Shown: positions 1 to 7,232 of the stretch, piece by piece | How positions within the stretch are numbered: position 1 is the first letter of the stretch | How the letters are laid out: each line of letters starts with the position of its first letter | Assembly (NCBI GenBank): GCA_934869045.1 | Contig: CAKXAF010000011.1 | Coordinates: forward strand, 8,636-16,047 | DNA: 7,412 nt | Direction of reading: 5' to 3' | DNA from: an uncultured Nitrososphaerota archaeon | GTDB lineage: Bacteria > Bacillota > Clostridia > Oscillospirales > Ruminococcaceae | Notes under the pieces: model-generated | Database searches by the model: none | What the model was told of the DNA's origin: nothing | What the model saw: only the letters and a program-made list of their open reading frames with translations | Made by a program: the position numbers and the translations under genes

Positions 1-1
1 G

Positions 2-382
2 CCCAACGCCGGTTTGACCTCTTCTATCCCTGCTTACTATGATGACTGGAACTTCCTGTCTGATGCTCTGGATGATGCAGGTAAGAAGACCGCACAGGAA
101 CTCCTGGACTTCAAGAAGAGTGTCGCTGCGGAAAGCATTGCTTCTGGCTGCATGTACTCCATCTCCGAGTCCCAGAATGCGATCAACTCCGCCACCTGGC
201 AGATCGTTGGCGGCGACATCGACGCGGCATTTGAGACTGCGGTCTCCTCTGCCATCACCGGCTCCGTTCCTGTCGACCAGGCGATCGCCAAATACCTGGA
301 CGAAGTAAAGGGACTGGGCGCGCAGCAGGTGCTCGACGAGCTCAACGACTTCTGCGGCTATACCAGCGATCTGAAATATTAA
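2..382 (+). CDS. Extracellular solute-binding protein, family 1 (ABC sugar importer), C-terminal part
   Basis: This is the C-terminal 126 residues of a protein whose start lies before the window; the open frame runs from base 2 to a TAA at 380-382. The helical pattern and the ending, with a segment like 'AKYLDEVKGLGAQQVLDELN', resemble the C-lobe of family-1 extracellular solute-binding proteins. These lipid-anchored or secreted proteins capture sugars or oligosaccharides for ABC permeases. The lipobox and ligand-pocket residues would lie upstream and cannot be checked. Codons look more strongly biased (many CTG, GCT, TCC, GAC, AAG) than in the downstream enzyme genes, as expected for an abundant binding protein. 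It is followed by two hairpins and then by co-directional glycan-degrading genes, so it probably imports their substrate. The permease genes are not in view and may lie upstream. The family call is fairly good; the ligand is unknown. Confidence 0.8.
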   Translation, partial: PNAGLTSSIPAYYDDWNFLSDALDDAGKKTAQELLDFKKSVAAESIASGCMYSISESQNAINSATWQIVGGDIDAAFETAVSSAITGSVPVDQAIAKYLDEVKGLGAQQVLDELNDFCGYTSDLKY

Positions 383-384
383 TC

Positions 385-400
385 ACCGCGCCGGCGCGGT
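385..400. repeat. Perfect 16-base GC palindrome after the binding-protein gene
   Basis: The sequence ACCGCGCCGGCGCGGT equals its own reverse complement and begins three bases after the stop codon of the solute-binding protein gene. As RNA it can fold into a short GC stem with a small loop. As DNA it could be a symmetric protein-binding site. It sits 4 bases upstream of a second, longer hairpin, so the two may act together on the mRNA 3' end of the transporter gene. I do not recognise it as any named operator. Confidence 0.5.
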
Positions 401-404
401 TCGA

Positions 405-432
405 AACAAGGGGAAGCAAGCTTCCCCTTGTT
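405..432 (+). terminator. Strong hairpin between transporter and enzyme genes (partial terminator or mRNA-stabilising stem)
   Basis: The arms AACAAGGGGAAG (405-416) and CTTCCCCTTGTT (421-432) are perfectly complementary, giving a 12-pair stem with the 4-base loop CAAG. The distal arm ends in TTGTT and is followed by CCC, so the U-rich tail of a classical intrinsic terminator is short and interrupted. Such hairpins between a binding-protein gene and downstream genes often lower read-through or protect the upstream message, giving a high ratio of binding protein to enzymes. The ribosome binding site of the mannosidase gene begins about 28 bases further on. The fold is seen in the sequence; the role is inferred. 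Confidence 0.55.
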
Positions 433-473
433 CCCATATCCGCCGCTTTTGCGCAACCCGGAGGAATTGCCCC

Positions 474-2915
474 ATGTCACAATCCATTCATCTCATCTGC
501 AACGCCCATCTGGATCCGGTCTGGCTCTGGCAGCGGGAAGAAGGGGTAGCCGAGGCCCTTTCCACCTTTGAAACAGCCGCCCGGTTCTGCCGGGAAACCG
601 ACGGTTTCGTCTTTAACCACAACGAGGCCGTCCTCTATCAGTGGATCGAACAGTACGATCCTGCCCTGTTCCGGGAAATCCAGCGCCTTGTGGCCGCGGG
701 GAAGTGGCACATTATGGGGGGCTGGTATCTCCAACCCGACTGCAATATGCCCAGCGGCGAGTCCTTCGTCCGGCAGGTACTGGAAGGACGCAGCTACTTC
801 CGCGAAAAATTCGGGGCCGAGCCCACCACCGCGATCAATTTCGACCCCTTCGGCCACAGCCGGGGGCTGGTCCAGATCCTGGCCAAATCCGGCTATGACA
901 GCTATATCGTCTGCCGTCCCGGACAGGCAGATTTCCCCCTCAAGGAAAACACCTTCCTCTGGGAGGGCTATGACGGATCCCGGATTCTTGTCCATCGGCT
1001 TTTAAACGGTTACGAGTCCGGCAAAGGCCGCGCCCGAATGAAAATTGAAAAGTATCAGTCGGAAAACACAGACGGCCCCACTGGTCTGCTTCTGTGGGGA
1101 ATCGGCAATCACGGCGGCGGTCCCTCTGCGGAAGATCTGGCTGCCATCGGGGAGATGATGGAAAACGGCGAAGCGCTCATCCACTCCACTCCAGAGACAT
1201 ACTTCGCCGCCCTGCGGGAGTCCAAGGAGCACTTCGAAGTGGTTTCCCGGCCCATGAATCACTGGGGCGTGGGCTGCTACACCTCCCAGATCCGGGTTAA
1301 ACAGGCCCATCGCCGTCTGGAAGGCGCATACTATGCCCTGGAAAAGATGGCTGCCCACGCCGCGGCTATCGGCGCCCATCCTTATCCGAAAAAGGAACTG
1401 GCAGAGATCCGAAAAGACCTTCTCTTTTTAGAGTTTCATGACATCCTGCCCGGCACCGCCATCCGACGGGCGGAGGATGACGCCCTGCGGCTGGCGGGCC
1501 ATGCCCTGGAGCAGGTTTCCCGCACCCGGCTGGATGTGTTCCTCTCCATGACCTATGGCCGGGTATCCCCCACCTCCAGCATCACGCCTCTCTATCTTTA
1601 CAATCCCCACCCTTACCCCGTGGAGCAGACCTTCACCTACGAACTTCCCCTGGCCCAGACGGTGCGGGAGGGCTTTGCGCAGCCGGTCCTGGTCAGGGAC
1701 GGCGAGCCGCTCCCCGTTCAGCGGGAGCAGGAGGAAAACATGGTGCCCATCCAGTGGCGGCGGCGGATTGCCTTCCGCGCCCGGGTGAAGCCCATGTCCA
1801 TGGAACGGCTGGAATTTACCTATCAGGTTTTGGAGCAGCCGCCCAGCTCCGGTGCGATTGAGGAGGATGGAGAGTTCCTCCGGTTCTCCTCCGGAAGGGT
1901 GGAGGCCGCCATCAACCGCCGCACCGGCCTTCTGGACAGCTACCGCATCGACGGGACCGAATATCTCCGTCCCGGCAGCTTTCTCCCGGCGGTTTTTGAA
2001 GACATTCACGACACCTGGGGTATGACCCTGCAAAAATATGACGTTCCTGCCGGGTGCTTCCATCTCCGCCGGGACGGGCAGGGGAACCCTCTGCTGAGGG
2101 TTATTGAAGACGGCCCCGTCCGGGTCGTGGTGGAAGGGGTATTCGAGTACGGCCGTTCCGAGCTGGTGCTGCGCTACAAGCTGCCCTGTCTGGACACGGA
2201 GCTGGAAACCGAGGCCTTCCTGCAGTTCGCGGAGGATCTGAAGGTGGTCAAGCTGGCGGTCCGACCGGCCTTTTCCGGATTCCGCTTTTTGGGCGAAACC
2301 GCCTTCGGCGTGGAGGAACTGGCTTGTGACGGCCAGGAGGAGGTCGCCCAAAAGTGGCTGGCCGCCGACAGCGGCGAAAGGTGTCTGACCCTGATAAACG
2401 ATTCGGTCTACGGCTCCAGCTGCAGCAGTGGGACACTTTATCAAACGCTGATCAAGTCCTGCGGCTACTCCGCGCACCCCATGCCCGGACGCACCCATGT
2501 CCTCAGCGGACGGTATCTGCAAAACAGCGACCACACCTGCGTAACTTATCGCTTCTTTCTCAATGGAGGAGAAAGCGGCCAGCGCCTGGCCGCCGTTTCC
2601 CGGGAGGCGCAGATCCGCTGTGAGGAACCGGCGCTGCTGGCCTGCTTCAGCGGGAACTGCCCGAACTCCCGGGAGAGCTTCTGGTCGCTGGACGGGGACT
2701 GCCTGGTCTGTTCCGCCGTCAAGGCGGCGTGCGATGGCGAAGGCTGGATCCTACGGCTGTTCAATCCCACTGGAGAGCCTCAAAAAGATCTGCTCCGTAC
2801 GGGCGGTTTCGCCTTCCCCGTATCCGCCGCTCCCTGGGAGGTCAAAACCTTCCTTTGGCGGCCGGGTGCAAACCATCTGGAGGAGGACAACCTCCTGGAA
2901 CAGCCCATCGAATAA
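474..2915 (+). CDS. Alpha-mannosidase, glycoside hydrolase family 38
   Basis: This 813-residue protein matches GH38, the zinc-dependent retaining alpha-mannosidases. The N-terminal catalytic domain begins with an HLDPVWLW motif (H12 and D14, zinc ligands). It continues with GGWYLQPDCNMPSGES (residues 82-97) and NFDPFGHS (122-129), in which D124 is the expected nucleophile and zinc ligand. The middle helical part has a GNHGGGP loop (211-217), a CYTSQIRVKQAHRRLE segment (from 269) and EFHDILPGT (320-328), where H322 is the expected fourth zinc ligand. The remainder is the beta-rich GH38 C-terminal region. The length is normal for bacterial members and the catalytic set looks complete. There is no signal peptide, so it probably acts in the cytoplasm on imported oligosaccharides. 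ATG 474 is supported by GGAGGA at 460-465, 8 bases upstream. Linkage preference (alpha-1,2, -1,3 or -1,6) cannot be read from the sequence. Confidence 0.94.
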   Translation: MSQSIHLICNAHLDPVWLWQREEGVAEALSTFETAARFCRETDGFVFNHNEAVLYQWIEQYDPALFREIQRLVAAGKWHIMGGWYLQPDCNMPSGESFVRQVLEGRSYFREKFGAEPTTAINFDPFGHSRGLVQILAKSGYDSYIVCRPGQADFPLKENTFLWEGYDGSRILVHRLLNGYESGKGRARMKIEKYQSENTDGPTGLLLWGIGNHGGGPSAEDLAAIGEMMENGEALIHSTPETYFAALRESKEHFEVVSRPMNHWGVGCYTSQIRVKQAHRRLEGAYYALEKMAAHAAAIGAHPYPKKELAEIRKDLLFLEFHDILPGTAIRRAEDDALRLAGHALEQVSRTRLDVFLSMTYGRVSPTSSITPLYLYNPHPYPVEQTFTYELPLAQTVREGFAQPVLVRDGEPLPVQREQEENMVPIQWRRRIAFRARVKPMSMERLEFTYQVLEQPPSSGAIEEDGEFLRFSSGRVEAAINRRTGLLDSYRIDGTEYLRPGSFLPAVFEDIHDTWGMTLQKYDVPAGCFHLRRDGQGNPLLRVIEDGPVRVVVEGVFEYGRSELVLRYKLPCLDTELETEAFLQFAEDLKVVKLAVRPAFSGFRFLGETAFGVEELACDGQEEVAQKWLAADSGERCLTLINDSVYGSSCSSGTLYQTLIKSCGYSAHPMPGRTHVLSGRYLQNSDHTCVTYRFFLNGGESGQRLAAVSREAQIRCEEPALLACFSGNCPNSRESFWSLDGDCLVCSAVKAACDGEGWILRLFNPTGEPQKDLLRTGGFAFPVSAAPWEVKTFLWRPGANHLEEDNLLEQPIE

Positions 2916-2933
2916 CGCGGGGTATTGCCTCGG

Positions 2934-2952
2934 AAAGGATATGTGAACGTTT
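2934..2952 (+). promoter_or_regulatory. Weak, distant ribosome binding site of the lyase-like gene
   Basis: The best purine tract before ATG 2953 is AAAGGA at 2934-2939, 13 bases from the start, longer than the 7-8 bases seen at the three other starts in this window. An in-frame ATG directly followed by TGA lies at 2941-2946, so translation of the large gene cannot start further upstream in this frame and ATG 2953 is the first possible ATG. The arrangement suggests weaker initiation or dependence on ribosomes finishing the mannosidase gene 37 bases upstream. Confidence 0.45.
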
Positions 2953-5900
2953 ATGTCCCTGCCCCATCTTTACGCGGATAGCAACGACATCACCCGCATC
3001 CGCAAAAACCTTCAGGAATACGACTGGTACCGTCAGGCATTTTCTCAGATCCAGGCTGGCTGCGATGAAATGCTGCGCCGGGGCTTCTCCGTGCCGGAAA
3101 CCTGCGGATTCGTCTTTTACAACTCCTGCAAAAGCGACAACTCCCCATTGGTCTTCAACCCATATGACCGGGAGAATCACATCTGCCCTACCTGCGGCAT
3201 GAATTACCGGGATGAACCTTTCCAGCGGGCGTGGCAGTGCTACTATCATCAGTGGCTGGCCCAGATGTCCATCAACCTGGGCATCTGTTATGCAGTCACC
3301 GGCGACAGCTCCTACGCCCAGGCAGTCCGCCGGATGCTTCTGGACTACCTCCGCTTCTATCCCGGCTATGAAAACAATGACAACGAGCTGGGGACCACCA
3401 AGGTTTTCCAATCTACCTATATTGAGTCCGTCTGGCTCTCCTATCTGACCTGCGGCTACGACCTGACCAACCAGGATTCCTGCTGGACCGAGGCGGAACG
3501 GCTCCAGATCCGGCGCGGGCTATTTCTGGAGTCCGCCAAGGTCATCCGGGATTACGATGAAAAGCGGAACAACCGGCAGGCTTTCAACAATTCTGGCCTC
3601 TGCGCCGCCGCTCTCACAGCGGAGGACAGCGAGCTTCTCGACTACGCCCTTCACGGTCCTCACGGCTTTTTCAGCCATATGGAAGGTTCCGTCCTCTCCG
3701 ACGGGCTCTGGTACGAGGGGGATAACTACCACTTTGCCACCGTCCCATCCATGGTCAATATCGCGGAAATGTGCCTGCATAACGGCATCGACCTCTATCA
3801 GCGGGAATATGCCGGCCACAGTATCCGGCAGATGTTCGAAGCGCCTCTGAAATCCCTGCAGCCAGATCTCTCCTTCCCCTCCCGGAAGGATTCCCCCTAT
3901 GCCAGCAGTATTGCCCAACGATGGTATTCCGGCCTCTATGAGCTAGCTTACACCCGCTACCGGGAGCCTGCCTTCGGCCGGGTCCTAAAGGTGATGTATG
4001 GCCAGGAACCGGCGGACAGCGAATTTAAGAACGCCGCAGGGCTCATGGACATTTTTGCGCCATCCCCCGCGTCCCGGAGCTTTCTGGATTGGCGCGGCTT
4101 CCTGACCCTGACCCCGGACCTGGGACAGGAGGAGGGGCTTCCTTATACAGTCCCAGTCAACATGGAAGGTACCGGCCTGGCCGTGCTCCGAAAGGACGGT
4201 TGTTATCTGAGCCTGGATTACGGTGATTACGGCGGCGGCCATGGTCATCCCGACCGGCTGGCCATCAGCTATTTTGCCCGGGGACGCCGCTGGCTGACCG
4301 ACTATGGTACCGGCCAGTATTACTTTGACCACCTGAACTGGTATCGCTCCACCATCGGCCACAACACCCTCTGCGCCGATGGAAAAACCCAGCTCCCAGT
4401 CTCCGGATCCTGGGAAATATTTGGGGAGACCGCCGTTTCCGCCGCCGCCCGCGGCCGGGTCAGCGGTCTGTATCCTGGCATCGACGCGCGCCGGACCATT
4501 CTTTTGCTGGAAGAGGGAATCGCCTTCGACTGCCTAGAGGCCTTTTCCGGGGAAAGCCACTGCTACCACGCGGCTTTTCATGGATTCGGGACCCTGGATC
4601 TGGAGAGGAGGCTTTCTCCCGCGGAGCTGACCGGCGATAACTATCGTTTTCTCAGTGATGTAGAAGGCTGCGAGGTATCCGGGCCCTTCCGCGCCGTCTT
4701 TACAGAGGGCGGCGCCAGGTTCGCCGTTCACTGCGCCGGTGGAACCAGCGGCCGGGTCTTCCGCGCCAGCGCCTACGGCCCCCCAAACCAGATCCCCAAA
4801 CGGTTCCCCATTCTCATCGCGGAGCAGACCGAAAAATCCGTTGCCTTTGCGCAGATTTTGGAGGACATTCCGGAGGGGCAGGAAAGCCGGGTGCTCTCCT
4901 TTACAACAGCAGGGAACAGCAGCTATCTTCTGACCTTTCATGATGGCCGTTCCGTTCAGATCTCCTGTAACGACGAGGGTCTGACCGTCTGCCGCTCCGA
5001 TGGAAACGAGGTCGTGGGATTCGAGGTCTACGGAACCGATGGCATTCCCGGAACGGTTTCCTTTGCCATGAGGGTTCCCGCTGCCTGCGGACGAAAATCC
5101 GGCGGAGAATGGTCCCTGGAGCTGCCCAAAGCTTATGGCCGCTGCACTCTGTCCGCAGCAGTTTGCGGAGGGACGGAACAGACCCGCCTTCAAAAGAATC
5201 TGCGGATCAGCCGGCTCTTGACCGAAGAGCTTTTCAACGGCATTGAGAATTCCGTGCAATTCCAGTTGGGCAACTTTACGGAAAGCGCTTGGGCTGAAAT
5301 GCTGAATCCCTCGGATTTCCCAGAATTTTTTGGTCTGTGCAGCCCGGTTTCCTTCCTCCTGGAACCCGGAGAACTCAAAACCGTGGAAGTCCGGGCGGTT
5401 CCGGCACTGCCGGCCGGTCAGGAAACCGCAGAGATCTCCTTCCGTCCTACTGGAGAAACCTGGAAATTTCGCCAGGCTGAGCCTCTGTCTGCCACTGAAT
5501 GGCTGGACTTCTGTGCAGAGGATGGCTGTCCGCTTCGGGTGCAGCTGACCAACCGAACCGCCACGTCCCTTCCGGTGCGGGTATCTTTCCAGCCAGAAGA
5601 GTTTCTTCTCTCTCCCGGGGAGGTCCGCACGCTGTCTCTTCCTCTGGACGATCCCTCCATCCTCTGGGAGGAGGAACGGGTCAGCTTCTCCTACGACCTG
5701 GAGGCAGGAGCCTTTCACACCGAACGCAGGCTGGAGAAGGCCTGCGCCATTCCCCGCTGGCTGGCGCGGCGCTTCCCGCTGGACAGCTGCGGCGGCCAGC
5801 CTAACCTGCATCTCCTCTCCGCCGGACAGATCTCCCGGGGAGAAAAACACTGGGGCGGCCTTCAGGACTTGTCTGCCCTGGGCCTGCTGACTGTTTCGGA

Positions 5901-6378
5901 CGGCACCAGTCTCACCCTGTCCCTGGCGGTTACGGATGACCAGGTTCTTTTCTCCGGCGGAAAGTTCCCCTTCGATAACGACGGCATCCAGCTCTATTTC
6001 GACCGCCGTCCCCTCTCCCACCGCATGGCAGGAGACACATCCTTCGGTGTTTACGGTCTGCTGGTCCGCCCCGGCGTTTTTGACGAGGCCGCTTCGGTGG
6101 CGCCGCTGACCAGGGACGTGACGAAATCGGAGGAGATCTCGGTCTCCGTCCGCCGCACCCAGGAGGGCTACGCTGTCCTGCTGGATATTCCTTTCACCAG
6201 TCTGGGCGGCGCTCCACAGCCCGGCGCGGTCTGGGGCTTCGATCTCATCGTCAATGACCGGGATCGCGGCGTGCGCCGGGATATGCAGATGATCTGGTCC
6301 GGCGCCCTTCCAGGCGAGCGAACCTATCTGCGGGAAGACCATCATAATCCGGACCGGTTCGGTGTTATCCGCTTTTGA
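2953..6378 (+). CDS. Heparinase II/III-type polysaccharide lyase-like protein with C-terminal CBM9-like domain
   Basis: This is a 1141-residue multidomain protein. Residues about 10-380 form a helical region like the (alpha/alpha) toroid of heparinase II/III-type lyases. It includes C59, C78 and C81 (CPTCG), NN at 212-213 and a WYEGDNYH segment (253-260) in which Y259 is a candidate catalytic Tyr. Residues about 405-740 form the beta-rich heparinase II/III-like domain with GGGHGHPDRL (H430, H432), DYGTG (D450) and WYRSTIGHNT (H470). By comparison with Pedobacter heparinase II, H430 would be catalytic and H432/D450/H470 would bind zinc. Residues about 780-930 contain two similar beta segments, and 940-1141 resemble a CBM9-like sugar-binding domain (W967, DNDGIQLYFD at 1008, WGFDLIVNDRDRG). 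No signal peptide is visible, implying cytoplasmic action. Family members cleave uronate-containing polysaccharides by beta-elimination, but the substrate here is unknown and a non-lyase activity is not excluded. Confidence 0.85.
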   Translation: MSLPHLYADSNDITRIRKNLQEYDWYRQAFSQIQAGCDEMLRRGFSVPETCGFVFYNSCKSDNSPLVFNPYDRENHICPTCGMNYRDEPFQRAWQCYYHQWLAQMSINLGICYAVTGDSSYAQAVRRMLLDYLRFYPGYENNDNELGTTKVFQSTYIESVWLSYLTCGYDLTNQDSCWTEAERLQIRRGLFLESAKVIRDYDEKRNNRQAFNNSGLCAAALTAEDSELLDYALHGPHGFFSHMEGSVLSDGLWYEGDNYHFATVPSMVNIAEMCLHNGIDLYQREYAGHSIRQMFEAPLKSLQPDLSFPSRKDSPYASSIAQRWYSGLYELAYTRYREPAFGRVLKVMYGQEPADSEFKNAAGLMDIFAPSPASRSFLDWRGFLTLTPDLGQEEGLPYTVPVNMEGTGLAVLRKDGCYLSLDYGDYGGGHGHPDRLAISYFARGRRWLTDYGTGQYYFDHLNWYRSTIGHNTLCADGKTQLPVSGSWEIFGETAVSAAARGRVSGLYPGIDARRTILLLEEGIAFDCLEAFSGESHCYHAAFHGFGTLDLERRLSPAELTGDNYRFLSDVEGCEVSGPFRAVFTEGGARFAVHCAGGTSGRVFRASAYGPPNQIPKRFPILIAEQTEKSVAFAQILEDIPEGQESRVLSFTTAGNSSYLLTFHDGRSVQISCNDEGLTVCRSDGNEVVGFEVYGTDGIPGTVSFAMRVPAACGRKSGGEWSLELPKAYGRCTLSAAVCGGTEQTRLQKNLRISRLLTEELFNGIENSVQFQLGNFTESAWAEMLNPSDFPEFFGLCSPVSFLLEPGELKTVEVRAVPALPAGQETAEISFRPTGETWKFRQAEPLSATEWLDFCAEDGCPLRVQLTNRTATSLPVRVSFQPEEFLLSPGEVRTLSLPLDDPSILWEEERVSFSYDLEAGAFHTERRLEKACAIPRWLARRFPLDSCGGQPNLHLLSAGQISRGEKHWGGLQDLSALGLLTVSDGTSLTLSLAVTDDQVLFSGGKFPFDNDGIQLYFDRRPLSHRMAGDTSFGVYGLLVRPGVFDEAASVAPLTRDVTKSEEISVSVRRTQEGYAVLLDIPFTSLGGAPQPGAVWGFDLIVNDRDRGVRRDMQMIWSGALPGERTYLREDHHNPDRFGVIRF

Positions 6379-6405
6379 CCGGTCCCGCAACAGGAGGAAT
6401 CAACT

Positions 6406-7218
6406 ATGAATCCCATTCACGAAAAACGCCGGCTCTTTACGGAGAACCGGGTTGTCAACTGGCATGAGCACGTCTGGTTTCATGCCGGCGGCGGGCTGGA
6501 CGAGGCTCTCTGCGACGGTCTGGTGGAAGATGCCCAACGCACCGGCACCGACGTCCTGGTCTGCTCTCTCCCAATCCTGGCCCAGAAGGTAACGCCGGAA
6601 GAATTCCGGCGCTGCAACGACACACTGGCCCTTGCCATGAAGCGTTACCCCGAAAAAATCCGGGGCTTCGCCTTTCTGAATCCCGGTTACACCCGGGAGG
6701 CCCTGGACGAGATCGACCGCTGCGTCCAGGACTACGGCATGATCGGCATTAAGCTCTACTACCAGTACTTTATCGACGATCCCGCGGTCCGGCCGGTCAT
6801 TGAAAAATGCATCGACCTGGACATTCCTATCCTGGTCCACGCCAGCAAGCTGAACTACCACCCGGAAGAGCAGCCTTTTGTCTCCAACGGCGTACACTTT
6901 GCGGCGGCGGCCAAAGCCTACCCAGAGGCCCGCTTCATAATGGCCCACATCACGGGCGGCGGCGACTGGGAATGGTCCCTGAAGGCCATAGCCGGATCAC
7001 CCAACGTCTATACCGACATGAGCGGCAGTGTCATCGACGCCCGGGTCATGGAAAAAGCGGTGTCCCTTCTGGGCGCCGGACGGATCCTGTTCGGATCGGA
7101 CGGCTCCTATGCCTCCTGTGTCGGAAAGATCCTGGCCGCCGATCTTTCTGAGGAAGATAAGAAAACCATTCTCAACAACCCGGATTTCGAACGCTATCTG
7201 ACCCGGGGCAATGCCTGA
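6406..7218 (+). CDS. Amidohydrolase-family (PF04909-type) metal-dependent hydrolase
   Basis: This 270-residue TIM-barrel protein is of the amidohydrolase-2 group, which contains sugar-acid lactonases, dicarboxylate lactonases and non-oxidative decarboxylases. Metal-centre candidates are all present: H20 and H22 (WHEHVW), K116 in GIKLYYQ, H145 in ILVHAS, H181 in MAHITGGG and D232 in FGSDGSY. The segment IRGFAFLNPGY (85-95) is also typical. It lacks a signal peptide and is cytoplasmic by inference. ATG 6406 follows AGGAGGA (6392-6398) at 7 bases; the gap from the lyase-like gene is 27 bases and to the next gene 14 bases, so it is very probably in the same operon. In a sugar locus a lactonase or hydrolase step on a breakdown product is plausible, but the sequence does not identify the reaction. 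Confidence 0.85.
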   Translation: MNPIHEKRRLFTENRVVNWHEHVWFHAGGGLDEALCDGLVEDAQRTGTDVLVCSLPILAQKVTPEEFRRCNDTLALAMKRYPEKIRGFAFLNPGYTREALDEIDRCVQDYGMIGIKLYYQYFIDDPAVRPVIEKCIDLDIPILVHASKLNYHPEEQPFVSNGVHFAAAAKAYPEARFIMAHITGGGDWEWSLKAIAGSPNVYTDMSGSVIDARVMEKAVSLLGAGRILFGSDGSYASCVGKILAADLSEEDKKTILNNPDFERYLTRGNA

Positions 7219-7232
7219 AAGGAGGGCTTTTG

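Noticed and set aside
397..410. CGGTTCGAAAC resembles a tRNA T-arm loop (GGTTCGAA)
   Set aside because: No acceptor, D-arm or anticodon arm can be built around it. Upstream is the end of a protein gene and the bases form part of the palindrome and spacer instead.
1428..2534. A 368-codon open frame on the minus strand opposite the mannosidase gene
   Set aside because: There is no family resemblance, the composition is typical of an antisense shadow, and the plus strand carries a complete GH38 with conserved motifs.
2881..2896. Small inverted repeat AGGAGG-ACAA-CCTCCT near the end of the mannosidase gene
   Set aside because: It is only a 6-pair stem, inside coding sequence for an EED/NLL stretch, with no T-run following. 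It is not a credible terminator, and short repeats of this kind arise by chance in GC-rich genes.
2941..2946. ATGTGA as a possible minimal regulatory open frame
   Set aside because: The nearest purine tract ends only one base before this ATG, too close for efficient initiation. I keep it only as a comment on the weak start of the next gene.
4534..6390. A 618-codon open frame on the minus strand opposite the C-terminal half of the lyase-like gene
   Set aside because: Its translation is low-complexity and rich in G, A, Q and R without any recognisable domain. It mirrors a well-supported plus-strand gene and is the expected shadow of high third-position GC.
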